A stretch of DNA of 64,000 bases from Tsukamurella sp. 8F (GTDB lineage: Bacteria > Actinomycetota > Actinomycetes > Mycobacteriales > Mycobacteriaceae), in the NCBI RefSeq assembly GCF_029167375.1, contig NZ_JARFTP010000001.1, positions 124,001-188,000 of the forward strand. Direction: 5' to 3'. Numbering within the stretch: the stretch's first letter is position 1; each line of letters starts with the position of its first letter. The notes beneath the pieces are model-generated. The model was not told the DNA's origin. It saw only the letters and a program-made list of their open reading frames with translations, and made no database searches. Both the position numbers and the translations under genes were made by a program. Below, in pieces: positions 16,102 through 24,080 of this stretch.

Positions 16102-16863
16102 TCACGTCCATGCAGCGACACCCCCGTGGTGCGAACACGCACCCCGCCCGGTGGCGGAGCTTGTGGTGCCGTCGCGGCAGATCGCCCCCGAACGTCCACT
16201 CGAGCCGCTGCCGGCCCCGATGCCGGAGCCGCCGCTTCCACCGCCTCCGTAGGCCGGGGCGGGCGGTGTATAGGGCTGGGTATACGTGGTGGGCGGCACG
16301 TACGGCGTGCCGGTCGTCGGGGCAACGTACAACCGGGGCGCATCAGTGGTCGTTCTCGGTGCGGGAACCGGGGTGCGTGTGGCTGTGTCTCGAATACCTG
16401 CGACGCCGGTCGGGCCGGTCGCCTCAGTCGTAGTGGCCGGCGTCGTCGTGGTTGTGGGCGCGGCGGAGATCGTCGAGACCGTTTCGGTGGCGCTGACTGT
16501 GACCGTCGAGGTGATGACCGTCGTAGTGGTCGACGTGGGGCCCACCAGGCTGTTGACCGGTTCGGGCTTCGTCGAGGACGGCATCAGGATCACGCCCACG
16601 ACCGCCAGCACCGCGGCGATCGGTCCGCCTACCTTCCACCGCGCGACGCGCCACACCAGGATCGCCCCGAGAAGGACCAGCACGACTCCGAGCAGCAGAC
16701 CGGCGAGTCTTCCGGCGAATCCGGTGCCGCCGACAAGTCCGCTGAGCGCGACCAGGGCACCGAGCACGATCAGCGCCCAGCCGCCGAGTTTCGCTGTGAG
16801 GCCGGGCCGGGTACGTCCGCCACCGGGCGGTTCCGGTGGCTGATAGGGAGCTGGGTGTGACAC
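16102..16863 (-). CDS. Membrane protein with Thr-rich linker and DUF3761-like C-terminus
   Basis: A 253-residue protein. A proline-rich N-terminus (PAPYQPPEPPGGG) precedes about three hydrophobic segments (residues 27-100). A long Thr/Ser/Pro-rich linker follows (TSTTTTVITSTVTV and related), then a Gly/Ser hinge. The C-terminus GAICRDGTTSSATGRGACSHHGGV matches the DUF3761 pattern with two cysteines and a His pair. The exposed domain probably lies in the wall. It begins with GTG 16863. It heads a group of three minus-strand exported proteins. Function unknown. Confidence 0.75.
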   Translation of the reverse strand: MSHPAPYQPPEPPGGGRTRPGLTAKLGGWALIVLGALVALSGLVGGTGFAGRLAGLLLGVVLVLLGAILVWRVARWKVGGPIAAVLAVVGVILMPSSTKPEPVNSLVGPTSTTTTVITSTVTVSATETVSTISAAPTTTTTPATTTEATGPTGVAGIRDTATRTPVPAPRTTTDAPRLYVAPTTGTPYVPPTTYTQPYTPPAPAYGGGGSGGSGIGAGSGSSGRSGAICRDGTTSSATGRGACSHHGGVAAWT

Positions 16864-16970
16864 GGAGACCTCCAGGGCCGCAGGGCATTCGGATAGGTGA
16901 GACGACCCGTGCCGTGCGAGGATGCGGCCGGGCTACCAGGGGGTGGTGATAAAAGGCGAGTTCAGCGGCG

Positions 16971-17372
16971 CTACTCGCAGGCGATCCCGTCGCCGTCGCG
17001 ATCGAGTTTGGGCGCGTATCCGGCTTGGCCTCGGTACAGCGGCGCCGCACCCGCTGCTCGGACGGCGGAGCAGTTCGCGAATGATCGTCCGCCCGTCGAT
17101 GGCGCGACGCGGACCGGTGCGACTCGCTTCGGCGCAACCTTCTTCGGCGCAACCGCACGCTTGGGTCCGGCAGCGCTCCAGCGGTAGTGGCCACCGATCC
17201 GTTGGCATTGGATGCGCACGCCGCGGTAGGTCGCGATGTGGCCCCGCTCTGAGGTTTTGCAGTAGCGGCCGGGAACAGCTGGAGCGGCGTCGGCCACAGC
17301 GGCGGGGGCAAGAGCCGTCACGGTGACGATGGACGCGGCGACGGCGGCGATGCGGAATCGGGGATTGGGCAT
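16971..17372 (-). CDS. Secreted excalibur-domain protein
   Basis: A 133-residue exported protein. A signal peptide ends near AAVADAAP. A Cys-containing module (YCKTSERGHIATYRGVRIQC) precedes a linker with Lys/Arg-Val-Ala-Pro repeats. The C-terminal excalibur domain (FANCSAVRAAGAAPLYRG, ending DRDGDGIACE) resembles an EF-hand-like calcium loop and is typical of extracellular actinobacterial and firmicute proteins. ATG 17372 is chosen over GTG 17381 because GAGGTG sits six bases upstream. The domain is nearly identical to the one ending the adjacent nuclease. Confidence 0.8.
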   Translation of the reverse strand: MPNPRFRIAAVAASIVTVTALAPAAVADAAPAVPGRYCKTSERGHIATYRGVRIQCQRIGGHYRWSAAGPKRAVAPKKVAPKRVAPVRVAPSTGGRSFANCSAVRAAGAAPLYRGQAGYAPKLDRDGDGIACE

Positions 17373-17415
17373 TGGTTTCACCTCAGAGTTCGATGGATCG
17401 TGATGGGTGGAGCGT

Positions 17416-18309
17416 CTATTCGCAGGCGATTCCGTCGCCGTCGCGATCGAGCCTGGATGCGTAGCCCGGGTCGCCGCGATGCAGCGGTGCGACTCCGGCG
17501 GCGCGGGCCGCAGCGCAGTTCGCGTATCCGCCCGACGGCGCGGTAGCCGCGGGCACCGAGGCGGACGGGGTGGGCGAGGGGGTGGTCGGTTGCGGCTTCG
17601 GGGCTCCGGCCGCCGGGGCGGCGATCGTGGGCGCCTCGGCGGCGTTACAGGTACCCAGGATCCGGCCGATCGTGTTCGCCTCAGGCCGTGTCATCCACAG
17701 CCCGTAGGCGGCCTTCACGTCGACCTGGCGCTCGACGTAGGTGCACCAGTAGCCACGGTTCTCGGGCAGCCAGGTCGCGGCGTCGCCGTCGCCTTTCTGC
17801 TGGTTCGCCGACCCGTCGACCGCTTGGAGGTTGCGGGGATCGTTCGCGAACTCACGCCGCTTCTCGGCCGCCCACGACTGCGCGCCCTTCTGCCACGCGT
17901 CCGACAGGGCCACGAGGTGGTCTATCTGCACCTTCGACGACGTCGCCGAGCCCTGCCGGAACTCGATCGTCTTCCCTGTGTAGGGATCTCGGAGTGTTCC
18001 GGTCAGGACCTTGCAATCGTGGGTGCCGGCTTTGAACGTGACGTCGACGAGGTCCCGCTCGAGGATGTCGTTTCTGGTGTCGCACCCGTTGTGCCCGCCC
18101 GATACCGCGACGTCGTCAGACCACGCCTGCCCGAACTCGGCGCGGCTGTAGCCGGTCTTCGGGGCACGTCCCTTGACCGGGATCCGATTGAGCTTCTGCA
18201 TCGCCACAGCGGCTGGATCGGTGGCCGCAGGGGCAGAGCGTGCCGCCGCCGGGATGGTCAGCGCGATCATTGCGAATGTCACCGAGACGGTGACGAGACT
18301 CTTCCCCAC
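17416..18309 (-). CDS. Secreted HNH nuclease with C-terminal excalibur domain
   Basis: A 297-residue exported nuclease. The signal peptide covers about residues 1-27. Residues 60-200 form a GmrSD-C/DUF1524-type HNH domain: IDHLVALSDAW gives Asp130-His131, DPRNLQAV gives Asn160, and ANQQKGDGD gives Asn169 and Lys172, the expected H-N-K set. A Pro/Ala/Thr linker leads to an excalibur domain ending DRDGDGIACE. Related actinobacterial proteins are thought to degrade extracellular DNA for nutrients or competition; that role is inferred here. No immunity gene is recognisable, and an exported enzyme would not need one for the host chromosome. The start is GTG 18309, with weak ribosome binding; upstream DNA is unusually AT-rich. 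Confidence 0.85.
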   Translation of the reverse strand: MGKSLVTVSVTFAMIALTIPAAARSAPAATDPAAVAMQKLNRIPVKGRAPKTGYSRAEFGQAWSDDVAVSGGHNGCDTRNDILERDLVDVTFKAGTHDCKVLTGTLRDPYTGKTIEFRQGSATSSKVQIDHLVALSDAWQKGAQSWAAEKRREFANDPRNLQAVDGSANQQKGDGDAATWLPENRGYWCTYVERQVDVKAAYGLWMTRPEANTIGRILGTCNAAEAPTIAAPAAGAPKPQPTTPSPTPSASVPAATAPSGGYANCAAARAAGVAPLHRGDPGYASRLDRDGDGIACE

Positions 18310-18440
18310 CGGCGCAGCGTACGGCCGTTGTATGCGTGTACGGAAGTTCCGTATGCAAGTTTTGTTTATGCATGCTGAACTGCACTGATTGCACTTTCAT
18401 AATGCGTACGGTAAGCACCGATCAGGCAAAGGAATATGAC
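18310..18440. promoter_or_regulatory. AT-rich control region with dyad upstream of the nuclease gene
   Basis: This stretch is clearly richer in A and T than its surroundings. It contains the perfect dyad TACGGAA-G-TTCCGTA (18339-18353), 30 bp upstream of the nuclease GTG, and a related ATGCGTACGG at about 18401. It is probably the promoter and operator of the nuclease gene. The regulator is not identified. Confidence 0.5.
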
Positions 18441-18522
18441 GCCGCCGCAGTCGGGCTACGTGGCCCGGCCGCGCTCGGTCCCGCACTCTTCAGTGGTGAG
18501 CACGGAACCGAACCCGGGGGGA

Positions 18523-19197
18523 TCAGGGCAAGGCGTCCAGGGCGGTGAGGATGTCGGCGACCTCGGTGCGGGTGGTGTAGTTGGGGTGGACGTCGATCCA
18601 GCGGATGGTGCCGGTCGTGTCCACGACCGCGACTGTGGGCATGGGGAGGCCGTAGCCGCCGTCGGCGTTGGCGTCGGGCAGATCGAGGCCGACGGTGCGC
18701 TGCGCGGCTCGGGCGTCGTCGGTGGGTGCGGTCAGCACGCCGAGCGCGGTCGCGACCTGGTTGCCGGGATCGGACAGCACAGTGAAGGACAAATCGTTCT
18801 TCTGCTGCGTGGTCAGGGATCCGTCGGGCTTCTGCGGGCTGATCGCCACCAATGCGGTGCCACGTTGTTGCAGGGTTGGGGCCAGGTCCTCCTGGTAGGC
18901 GCGCAGGGTCAAGTTGCAATACGGGCACCAGGCGCCGCGGTAGAGCACCACGACCGCCGTGCGCCCGGCGATGGTGTCGGCCAGTGTCGTCGATGCGCCG
19001 TGCACGTCGAGCAGCCGGGCGTCGGGCAACTCGGCACCAGGCGTCGCGACACCCGCGGGAAGCCCCCGAGCGTCCAAGCCCGCCTGTTCGGCGCCGAAGG
19101 CGGCGAGCACCTCGTCGGGCATCTGTCCCGCCATCCCCCGGTGCAGTTCATCGACGCGATCGGAAATGGTGGCGTGCTGGGCATCAGCGGTGGCCAT
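18523..19197 (-). CDS. AhpC/TSA-family peroxiredoxin-like thiol protein
   Basis: A 224-residue thioredoxin-fold protein of the AhpC/TSA group. The active site is YRGAWCPYCNL with Cys91 and Cys94, so it has a CxxC motif rather than the usual single peroxidatic Cys of Prx. An N-terminal helical region of about 45 residues precedes the core. It probably reduces peroxides or acts as a bacterioferritin-comigratory-type thiol peroxidase; substrate not proven. ATG 19197 has AAAGGACC upstream. It is divergent from a TetR gene, and two TGGAGT/ACTCCA dyads lie between them, so that regulator very likely controls it. Confidence 0.85.
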   Translation of the reverse strand: MATADAQHATISDRVDELHRGMAGQMPDEVLAAFGAEQAGLDARGLPAGVATPGAELPDARLLDVHGASTTLADTIAGRTAVVVLYRGAWCPYCNLTLRAYQEDLAPTLQQRGTALVAISPQKPDGSLTTQQKNDLSFTVLSDPGNQVATALGVLTAPTDDARAAQRTVGLDLPDANADGGYGLPMPTVAVVDTTGTIRWIDVHPNYTTRTEVADILTALDALP

Positions 19198-19289
19198 GGG
19201 GCGGTCCTTTCGTACAGGCCGGGTTGTCGCTCGGTGGCGTTCGGCCGTCGGGTCATCAGTGGGACAGCCCGAGCCTGGTCCGACTAAAA

Positions 19290-19305
19290 TGGAGTGTCAA
19301 CTCCA
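19290..19305. promoter_or_regulatory. TetR operator copy 1
   Basis: TGGAGTGTCAACTCCA, arms TGGAGT and ACTCCA, about 93 bp upstream of the peroxiredoxin start. It shares its arms with the second copy 66 bp away. Confidence 0.7.
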
Positions 19306-19355
19306 AAAAAGTGCGACGCGGAGATCGATCGTCCGGTGTCGACGCCCCGTTATTG

Positions 19356-19371
19356 TGGAGTGGACACTCCA
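19356..19371. promoter_or_regulatory. TetR operator copy 2
   Basis: TGGAGTGGACACTCCA, a perfect dyad with 7-bp arms and 2-bp centre, ending 21 bp before the TetR start codon, where binding would block its own expression. Confidence 0.75.
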
Positions 19372-19392
19372 ACTTGCCGGAAGGGTGACGAG

Positions 19393-20010
19393 ATGCCTGC
19401 TGCCGCTGTCGACGGACTCACTCCGAAAGGCCGTGCGACCCGCGAACGTATCGTGGCGGCCGCAGCCGAGCTGATGTCCCAGCGCGGTGTGGCCCGTACC
19501 ACCATCGAAGACATCCAGGAAGCCGCCGCCATCAGCACGTCGCAGATGTATCACTACTTCGCCGACAAGGCTGATCTCGTCGCAGCGGTCATCGACCTCC
19601 AGACGGACCAGGTACTGGCGGTCCAGCATCTCGGTCTCGATCGATTGGAGAGTCTGCAGGACCTCTACCGGTGGCGCGACATCATGGTGGATATGGTGCG
19701 TGGTCTCGGCTGCGTCGGCGGTTGCCCCATCGGGGCGTTGGCCAACGAACTGGCCGAGATAGACCCTCTCGCCCGGGCCCGATTGGCCCGCTCATTCGCC
19801 CAGTGGGAGAAGATGATTCGCGACGGGCTGATCGCCATCGCAGGCCGCGGCGAACTGCCTCAGGGAGCGGATACAAACCAGCTTGCGTTAGCGATGCTGG
19901 CCGCCGTCCAAGGTGGACTGCTGCTGAGTCAGGTCCGCCGCGACACCGCACCCCTCGAGGCGGCGGTGAACGCCATGATCGAACATCTCGCTCGACTCGG
20001 TGTGCGGTAG
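19393..20010 (+). CDS. TetR/AcrR-family transcriptional repressor
   Basis: A 205-residue repressor. The N-terminal HTH covers about residues 15-60 (RERIVAAAAELMSQRGVARTTIEDIQEAAAIS, then TSQMYHYFADKADL). The C-terminal domain resembles the TetR_C group with GGCPIGALANELAE, a pattern typical of regulators of oxidoreductase genes (YxaF/LmrA-like). ATG 19393 is chosen; the longer reading from 19294 would run through operator DNA. It is divergent from the thiol peroxidase gene with two matching operators between, so it probably represses both. Confidence 0.9.
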   Translation: MPAAAVDGLTPKGRATRERIVAAAAELMSQRGVARTTIEDIQEAAAISTSQMYHYFADKADLVAAVIDLQTDQVLAVQHLGLDRLESLQDLYRWRDIMVDMVRGLGCVGGCPIGALANELAEIDPLARARLARSFAQWEKMIRDGLIAIAGRGELPQGADTNQLALAMLAAVQGGLLLSQVRRDTAPLEAAVNAMIEHLARLGVR

Positions 20011-20102
20011 TCGCCCGACCTGATGGCCGGGAACCACGGGGCTCGTGAAGTGGGCACGAGAACGCGGAGCTCGACCGGAGCGATCTACCCGACGTGGTCC
20101 GG

Positions 20103-20234
20103 TCAACCGAACAGTTTGAGCGCCGTCTGCAGAGTCTCGACGAGTCCGTAGACGAGGGGGATCCCCACGATCAGCCAGCTGATCGCGATCGGGACGATGT
20201 ACCTGTTGGTCGGGCGCGGTGTCGATTCGGTCAC
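20103..20234 (-). CDS. MFS transporter small subunit
   Basis: A 43-residue single-span membrane protein: a short polar N-terminus (TESTPRPTNRY), one hydrophobic helix (IVPIAISWLIVGIPLVYGLV), and a short amphipathic tail. Tiny proteins of this type are found directly downstream of OFA-family transporters and are annotated as MFS transporter small subunits. It lies 53 bp after the transporter stop on the same strand. The start is GTG 20234. It is easily missed by gene callers because of its size. Confidence 0.8.
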   Translation of the reverse strand: MTESTPRPTNRYIVPIAISWLIVGIPLVYGLVETLQTALKLFG

Positions 20235-20287
20235 GGTGTGTCGCCTCTCCGGTGGTCGGGTGGGAGTGGATTCGTCGTACGGGCCGG

Positions 20288-21751
20288 TCATCCACGGTGT
20301 GCGGCATCGACCGCGTCGACGACGGTTGCCTTCTCGGTCCAGCGCTCGGACACCGGGCGGATGAACAGGTTCGCCACGAACCCGAGAGCGAGGATGCCGA
20401 CCATGATGTACAGGGCCGTGAGGTAGTCGTGCGCACGCAGGGTGCCCGGTGTTCCTTGGGCGTCGAGCACGGTGTTGACGATCAACGGGCCGAGTACACC
20501 GGCTGTCGACCACGCGGTGAGCAGCCTGCCGTGGATGGCGCCCACCTGGTAGGTGCCGAACAGGTCACGCAGGTAGGCGGGCGCCGTCGAGAAGCCGCCG
20601 CCGTAGAAGGACACGATCAGCGCGGCGAGGATCACGAACAGGGCGGTCGTCGTGTCGCCGACGATCGACAGCAGTACGTAGAACACCAGGCCGCAACCGA
20701 GATACATCATGTATGTCCGCTTGCGCCCCAGGCCATCCGACGCCGACGACCAGACGATCCGTCCGCCCATGTTGAAGATGGACAGCAGGCCTACGAAGCC
20801 GGCCGCTGTCGCGGCGCCGACCGGGGCGTTGGAACCGCGGAAGAAGTCCTGGATCATCGGTGAGGCGTTCTCCAAGATGCCGATGCCGGCGGTCACATTG
20901 CACAGCAGGACCACCCACAGGAGCCAGAACTGCGGCGTCCGGAGTGCATTGTTGGCAGAGACGTTGGCCGTCGTCACCATGGCCTTCGTGCGGACGGTCG
21001 ACGGGTCGAAGCCGTGCGGCATCCAACCTGGTGCGGGGACCCGCACCAGGAACGTGCCCAGCATCATGAACGCGAAGTAGGCGATGCCCAGCGTGAGGAG
21101 CAGGAGCGACACCGCGTGCCGGGTATCGGTGACGAGCGTCGCGAAATGGTCGGTGGCCGCTGCGGTGGCGCCGGACCCGTGTGCGGTCTCGGCCGCGGCG
21201 GTGAGTGCGGCCGTGGACGGCGCACCGTACGCCGACATGAGGCTGGTGCACAGCGGGGAAGCGACCAGGGCGCCGCCGCCGAATCCCATGATGGCCATGC
21301 CCGTGGCGAGACCGGGGCGGTCCGGAAACCATTTCATCAGCGTCGACACGGGGGAGATGTAGCCGATCCCCAGGCCGATGCCGCCGATCACGCCATAGCC
21401 GAGATAGACGAGCCACAGTTGCGTCGTTGCGACACCGAGCGACGCCACCAGGAAACCGGTGCCCCAGCAGCATGCGGCGGTGAACATCGCGCGCCGCGGC
21501 CCACCCCGGTCGACCCAGGGGCCGAACACCGCGGCGGACAGCCCGAGTACCACGACCGCGATCGAGAAGATCAACCCGATAGTGGTCTCCGACGCATGGA
21601 AAGTGTCGATCAGCTGGGTTTTATAAACGCTCGTCGCGTACACCTGACCGATGCAGATGTGCACGGCTAGCGCTGCCGGTGGGACCAGCCACCTGCTGTA
21701 GCCTGCCGGAGCGACTGAGTGTTGCCGGTCCAGGAACGATAGTGCGGGCAC
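20288..21751 (-). CDS. OFA-family MFS transporter (oxalate/formate antiporter type)
   Basis: A 487-residue major facilitator with 12 predicted helices. The opening WLVPPAALAVHICIGQVYATSVYK, the motif FGPWVDRGGPRRAM between helices 2 and 3, and the later GGRIVWSSASDGLGRKRTY place it in the OFA family, whose best known member exchanges oxalate and formate. Actinobacterial members have unknown substrates. An extended loop of about 60 residues lies near residues 175-220. It starts with GTG 21751 and is followed by the small subunit gene. A 19-bp dyad lies 118 bp upstream. Confidence 0.85.
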   Translation of the reverse strand: MPALSFLDRQHSVAPAGYSRWLVPPAALAVHICIGQVYATSVYKTQLIDTFHASETTIGLIFSIAVVVLGLSAAVFGPWVDRGGPRRAMFTAACCWGTGFLVASLGVATTQLWLVYLGYGVIGGIGLGIGYISPVSTLMKWFPDRPGLATGMAIMGFGGGALVASPLCTSLMSAYGAPSTAALTAAAETAHGSGATAAATDHFATLVTDTRHAVSLLLLTLGIAYFAFMMLGTFLVRVPAPGWMPHGFDPSTVRTKAMVTTANVSANNALRTPQFWLLWVVLLCNVTAGIGILENASPMIQDFFRGSNAPVGAATAAGFVGLLSIFNMGGRIVWSSASDGLGRKRTYMMYLGCGLVFYVLLSIVGDTTTALFVILAALIVSFYGGGFSTAPAYLRDLFGTYQVGAIHGRLLTAWSTAGVLGPLIVNTVLDAQGTPGTLRAHDYLTALYIMVGILALGFVANLFIRPVSERWTEKATVVDAVDAAHRG

Positions 21752-22218
21752 CGCCCACCCCTTCCGAAGGGATTGCTCTCACGCTGACAGATGCAGACCG
21801 CGGATTTCGGGACGCTGGGCCCCGAGTGCCCTTGGGCCGGTTCGCTACCGCCCCGGATCGAAGAACATGCGAATCACCGTGATTCGCCCACCGTGTCGAC
21901 GAGTGCTGCGGGTCTCTGCGGCGTCGGCGGTAGGTGCGAGTGGGCCGGCGAGCTCATCGGTACTCGGCATTGTTCCCCTCGATAGGGCGGTCTCCCCGCA
22001 ATTGCGGTCGGAGCATCCAGGTCAGGATGGTGCCGAGAGTCGCGTCGCATGTGGTATCCGCCGACCTTTGTCCGGCCGCACACACAAGATTGGGCGTCCG
22101 TGAACGGCCCGGCGCCGCAGGCCGCACAGCGCCGGACCCGCTCGACTGTCGAGGCGTTCGGTGCGGTGCCCGATCAGTGATCGTGCCGATGATCGACCGG
22201 TGCTCCTGCTACGACCTA
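21752..22218. other. 467-bp gap between transporter and patatin genes
   Basis: No convincing gene on either strand. It contains the perfect dyad at 21869-21887 and presumably the transporter promoter. The patatin gene ends at the right side of the gap. Confidence 0.5.
21869..21887. promoter_or_regulatory. Perfect 19-bp dyad upstream of the OFA transporter
   Basis: GCGAATCACCGTGATTCGC has 9-bp arms about a single central base, a typical operator size for GntR or TetR regulators. It lies 118 bp upstream of the transporter start. No regulator gene adjoins it. Confidence 0.55.
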
Positions 22219-23196
22219 TTACGACGGTCCGGTCGCGAGCTCACCCAGCCGAGCGCGCACAGCTGCACGGCCGCCACGGAATGCCTCGCGCAGTACTTCG
22301 CCGCGCGATTCCAGACGGCCCACTCGCGGGCTGTCGTCGGCAGGGCGGATCGACACCACGGTCGGGTTTTCCACTGCTTGGTAGGCGTCCAGCCGACGGT
22401 CGTCCTCGACAGAGCGCTCGTTGCGGCTGAGGTAGGCGGCCCGCAGTTCCTCGGTCCAGCCACGAAACCCCGTGGCAACCAGTACTCGGCTGGACGTCGT
22501 CGCGCTGTCCTGCCCGGGAACGTCGATCGCCCGCTTCGACCGCAGTACGAGTACGTGAGTGGCTCCATCCTGTAATGCACGGCGGTACGGGATCGATTCG
22601 GCGAGCCCCGCGTCGTAGTAGCTGCTGTCGCCCAGGGGGACTGCGCGGCCAGCGAGGATCGGCAGCGCGGCGCTTGCGCGGAGGGCGCGCTTGAGACTGG
22701 CGACATCGACGATCCACGGCGCGAGGTCGACCGCGCGGCCGCTCACTACGTCGGTGGCGAGCGCGTGGAACTCGATCGGGTTGGTGAGCACGGATGCGTA
22801 CGGCAGGACGAAGTCGTTGACGTAGACGTCCTCGATCAGTTGTTCTACGTCGACGAGGGGGCGTCCACGCAGCAGGTTCCGCCGGCTGATCAGCGCTGTG
22901 GCGAACCGGGGATCGGACCAGCCCTCGAGCCCTTCGGGGTGTTCGCTGAGCAGCCATGCCGCTGAGATCGCGCCCGCCGAGGATCCGTAGACGGCGTCGA
23001 ACGCCGTGGTGAGACCGAGCAGGTGCAGCTCCAGCGCCATCCCGGCCGAGACGGTGCCGCGCATGCCGCCGCCTTCGATGACCAGAGCGACTCGGTGGTC
23101 GTCCAGGCGTTGCGTGGGGCGCCCGCCATCGGCGACGCGGGCGGCTAGTACGTCGATCAACGCCGGGTGCTGGCAGGCGGTTTCAGCCATGTCCAT
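22219..23196 (-). CDS. Patatin-like phospholipase
   Basis: A 325-residue cytosolic patatin. The oxyanion motif is EGGGMRG (41-47), the nucleophile Ser73 lies in VYGSSAGAISAAW, and the dyad Asp195 lies in YYDAGLAES (DAG in place of the usual DG[GA]). All catalytic elements are present, so lipid acyl hydrolase activity is likely. A C-terminal helical segment carries DDRRLDAY and a basic tail. No signal peptide is seen. An in-frame ATG two codons in (23190) is equally possible. It is a single gene, with tRNA-Val(CAC) 220 bp upstream. Confidence 0.87.
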   Translation of the reverse strand: MDMAETACQHPALIDVLAARVADGGRPTQRLDDHRVALVIEGGGMRGTVSAGMALELHLLGLTTAFDAVYGSSAGAISAAWLLSEHPEGLEGWSDPRFATALISRRNLLRGRPLVDVEQLIEDVYVNDFVLPYASVLTNPIEFHALATDVVSGRAVDLAPWIVDVASLKRALRASAALPILAGRAVPLGDSSYYDAGLAESIPYRRALQDGATHVLVLRSKRAIDVPGQDSATTSSRVLVATGFRGWTEELRAAYLSRNERSVEDDRRLDAYQAVENPTVVSIRPADDSPRVGRLESRGEVLREAFRGGRAAVRARLGELATGPS

Positions 23197-23418
23197 GTCC
23201 GAGATCCTCTCCCGCCGTTGGGTAGTGATCGCTCATCAGTGTGAGCGTGCAGCTGTTGCGGCAACGTACCCGGATCACATCCGGGTGCGGCAAGCGGGGG
23301 TGAGACTGCATGGAGCGAGTAGGCGAGCGTCGGCTGGATTCCGCGACCGTCGTGACCGCAACGCGGCCGCCGCTGTCCTGGAATGAAGAACACAACCTGC
23401 GGACGGGTGGTACCTGGG

Positions 23419-23490
23419 TGGTCCTAGCTGGGATCGAACCAGCGACCTTCCCCGTGTGAAGGGGACGCTCTTCCACTGAGCCATAGGACC
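23419..23490 (-). tRNA. tRNA-Val (anticodon CAC)
   Basis: A 72-nt cloverleaf: acceptor GGTCCTA/TAGGACC, anticodon loop TTCACAC, T loop TTCGATC, discriminator A. It is divergent from the tRNA-Gly/Cys/Val operon. Confidence 0.96.
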
Positions 23491-23750
23491 GCGCCGTCGG
23501 TTCCGATACAGACGATCTCGGAGCTCCGGACGAGCGGAAACATTAACACGGCAATCGATCCGAGCGCCAATCCGCCGGGTACCTGCGTCGACGCGTGCCT
23601 TGCACCCGATGCGCACGCAGGGCGACTGCGCCCGCGGCGCCGCGAAATTACACGCACGTAGGTTGACCTGGTGATTTGGTATTCGGGAAGATGTTCACGT
23701 ACTGTTCTCACTCGCACCGGGAAGGCACGTGAGTGTCCGAGACGGTGCAT

Positions 23751-23823
23751 GCGGATGTAGCGCAGTTGGTAGCGCATCACCTTGCCAAGGTGAGGGTCGC
23801 GGGTTCGAATCCCGTCATCCGCT
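23751..23823 (+). tRNA. tRNA-Gly (anticodon GCC), copy 2
   Basis: A 73-nt cloverleaf with anticodon loop TTGCCAA and discriminator T. It is identical base for base to the minus-strand copy at 9254-9326. First gene of a three-tRNA operon. Confidence 0.97.
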
Positions 23824-23840
23824 CGGAGTGAGCTTACCGT

Positions 23841-23914
23841 GGCGGTGTGGCCGAGTGGTGAGGCAACGGCCTGCAAAGCCGTGCACACGGGTTCGATTCC
23901 CGTCGCCGCCTCCA
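23841..23914 (+). tRNA. tRNA-Cys (anticodon GCA)
   Basis: Acceptor GGCGGTG/CGCCGCC, anticodon loop CTGCAAA, discriminator T as required for cysteine, and an encoded CCA (23912-23914). It is 17 bp after tRNA-Gly. Confidence 0.96.
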
Positions 23915-23956
23915 ACACACTCAGCAGCTGAGTTGAGTGGAGCTCACGACGGACGG

Positions 23957-24031
23957 GCGCGATTAGCTCAGTGGGAGAGCGCTTCCCTGACACGGAAGAG
24001 GTCACTGGTTCAATCCCAGTATCGCGCACCA
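23957..24031 (+). tRNA. tRNA-Val (anticodon GAC)
   Basis: Acceptor GCGCGAT/ATCGCGC, anticodon loop CTGACAC, T loop TTCAATC, discriminator A and encoded CCA (24029-24031). Last gene of the operon; a terminator hairpin follows at once. Confidence 0.96.
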
Positions 24032-24034
24032 GCA

Positions 24035-24065
24035 ACGAAACCCCCTGTATTACAGGGGGTTTCGT
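24035..24065 (+). terminator. Terminator hairpin of the tRNA operon
   Basis: ACGAAACCCCCTG and CAGGGGGTTTCGT form a 13-bp perfect stem with loop TATTA, four bases after the tRNA CCA end. It lies 16 bp from the convergent PPOX-fold gene and may stop both transcripts. Confidence 0.88.
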
Positions 24066-24080
24066 GCTGTTCGGAGTGCG

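Noticed and set aside
18402-18548. Short plus-strand frame in the AT-rich region before the peroxiredoxin gene
   Set aside because: No ribosome binding site, no family match, and it runs into the antisense of a clear gene.
20288-21473. Long frames antisense to, and in other frames of, the OFA transporter
   Set aside because: Shadow frames of high-GC codon usage; Arg/His-rich with no protein features.
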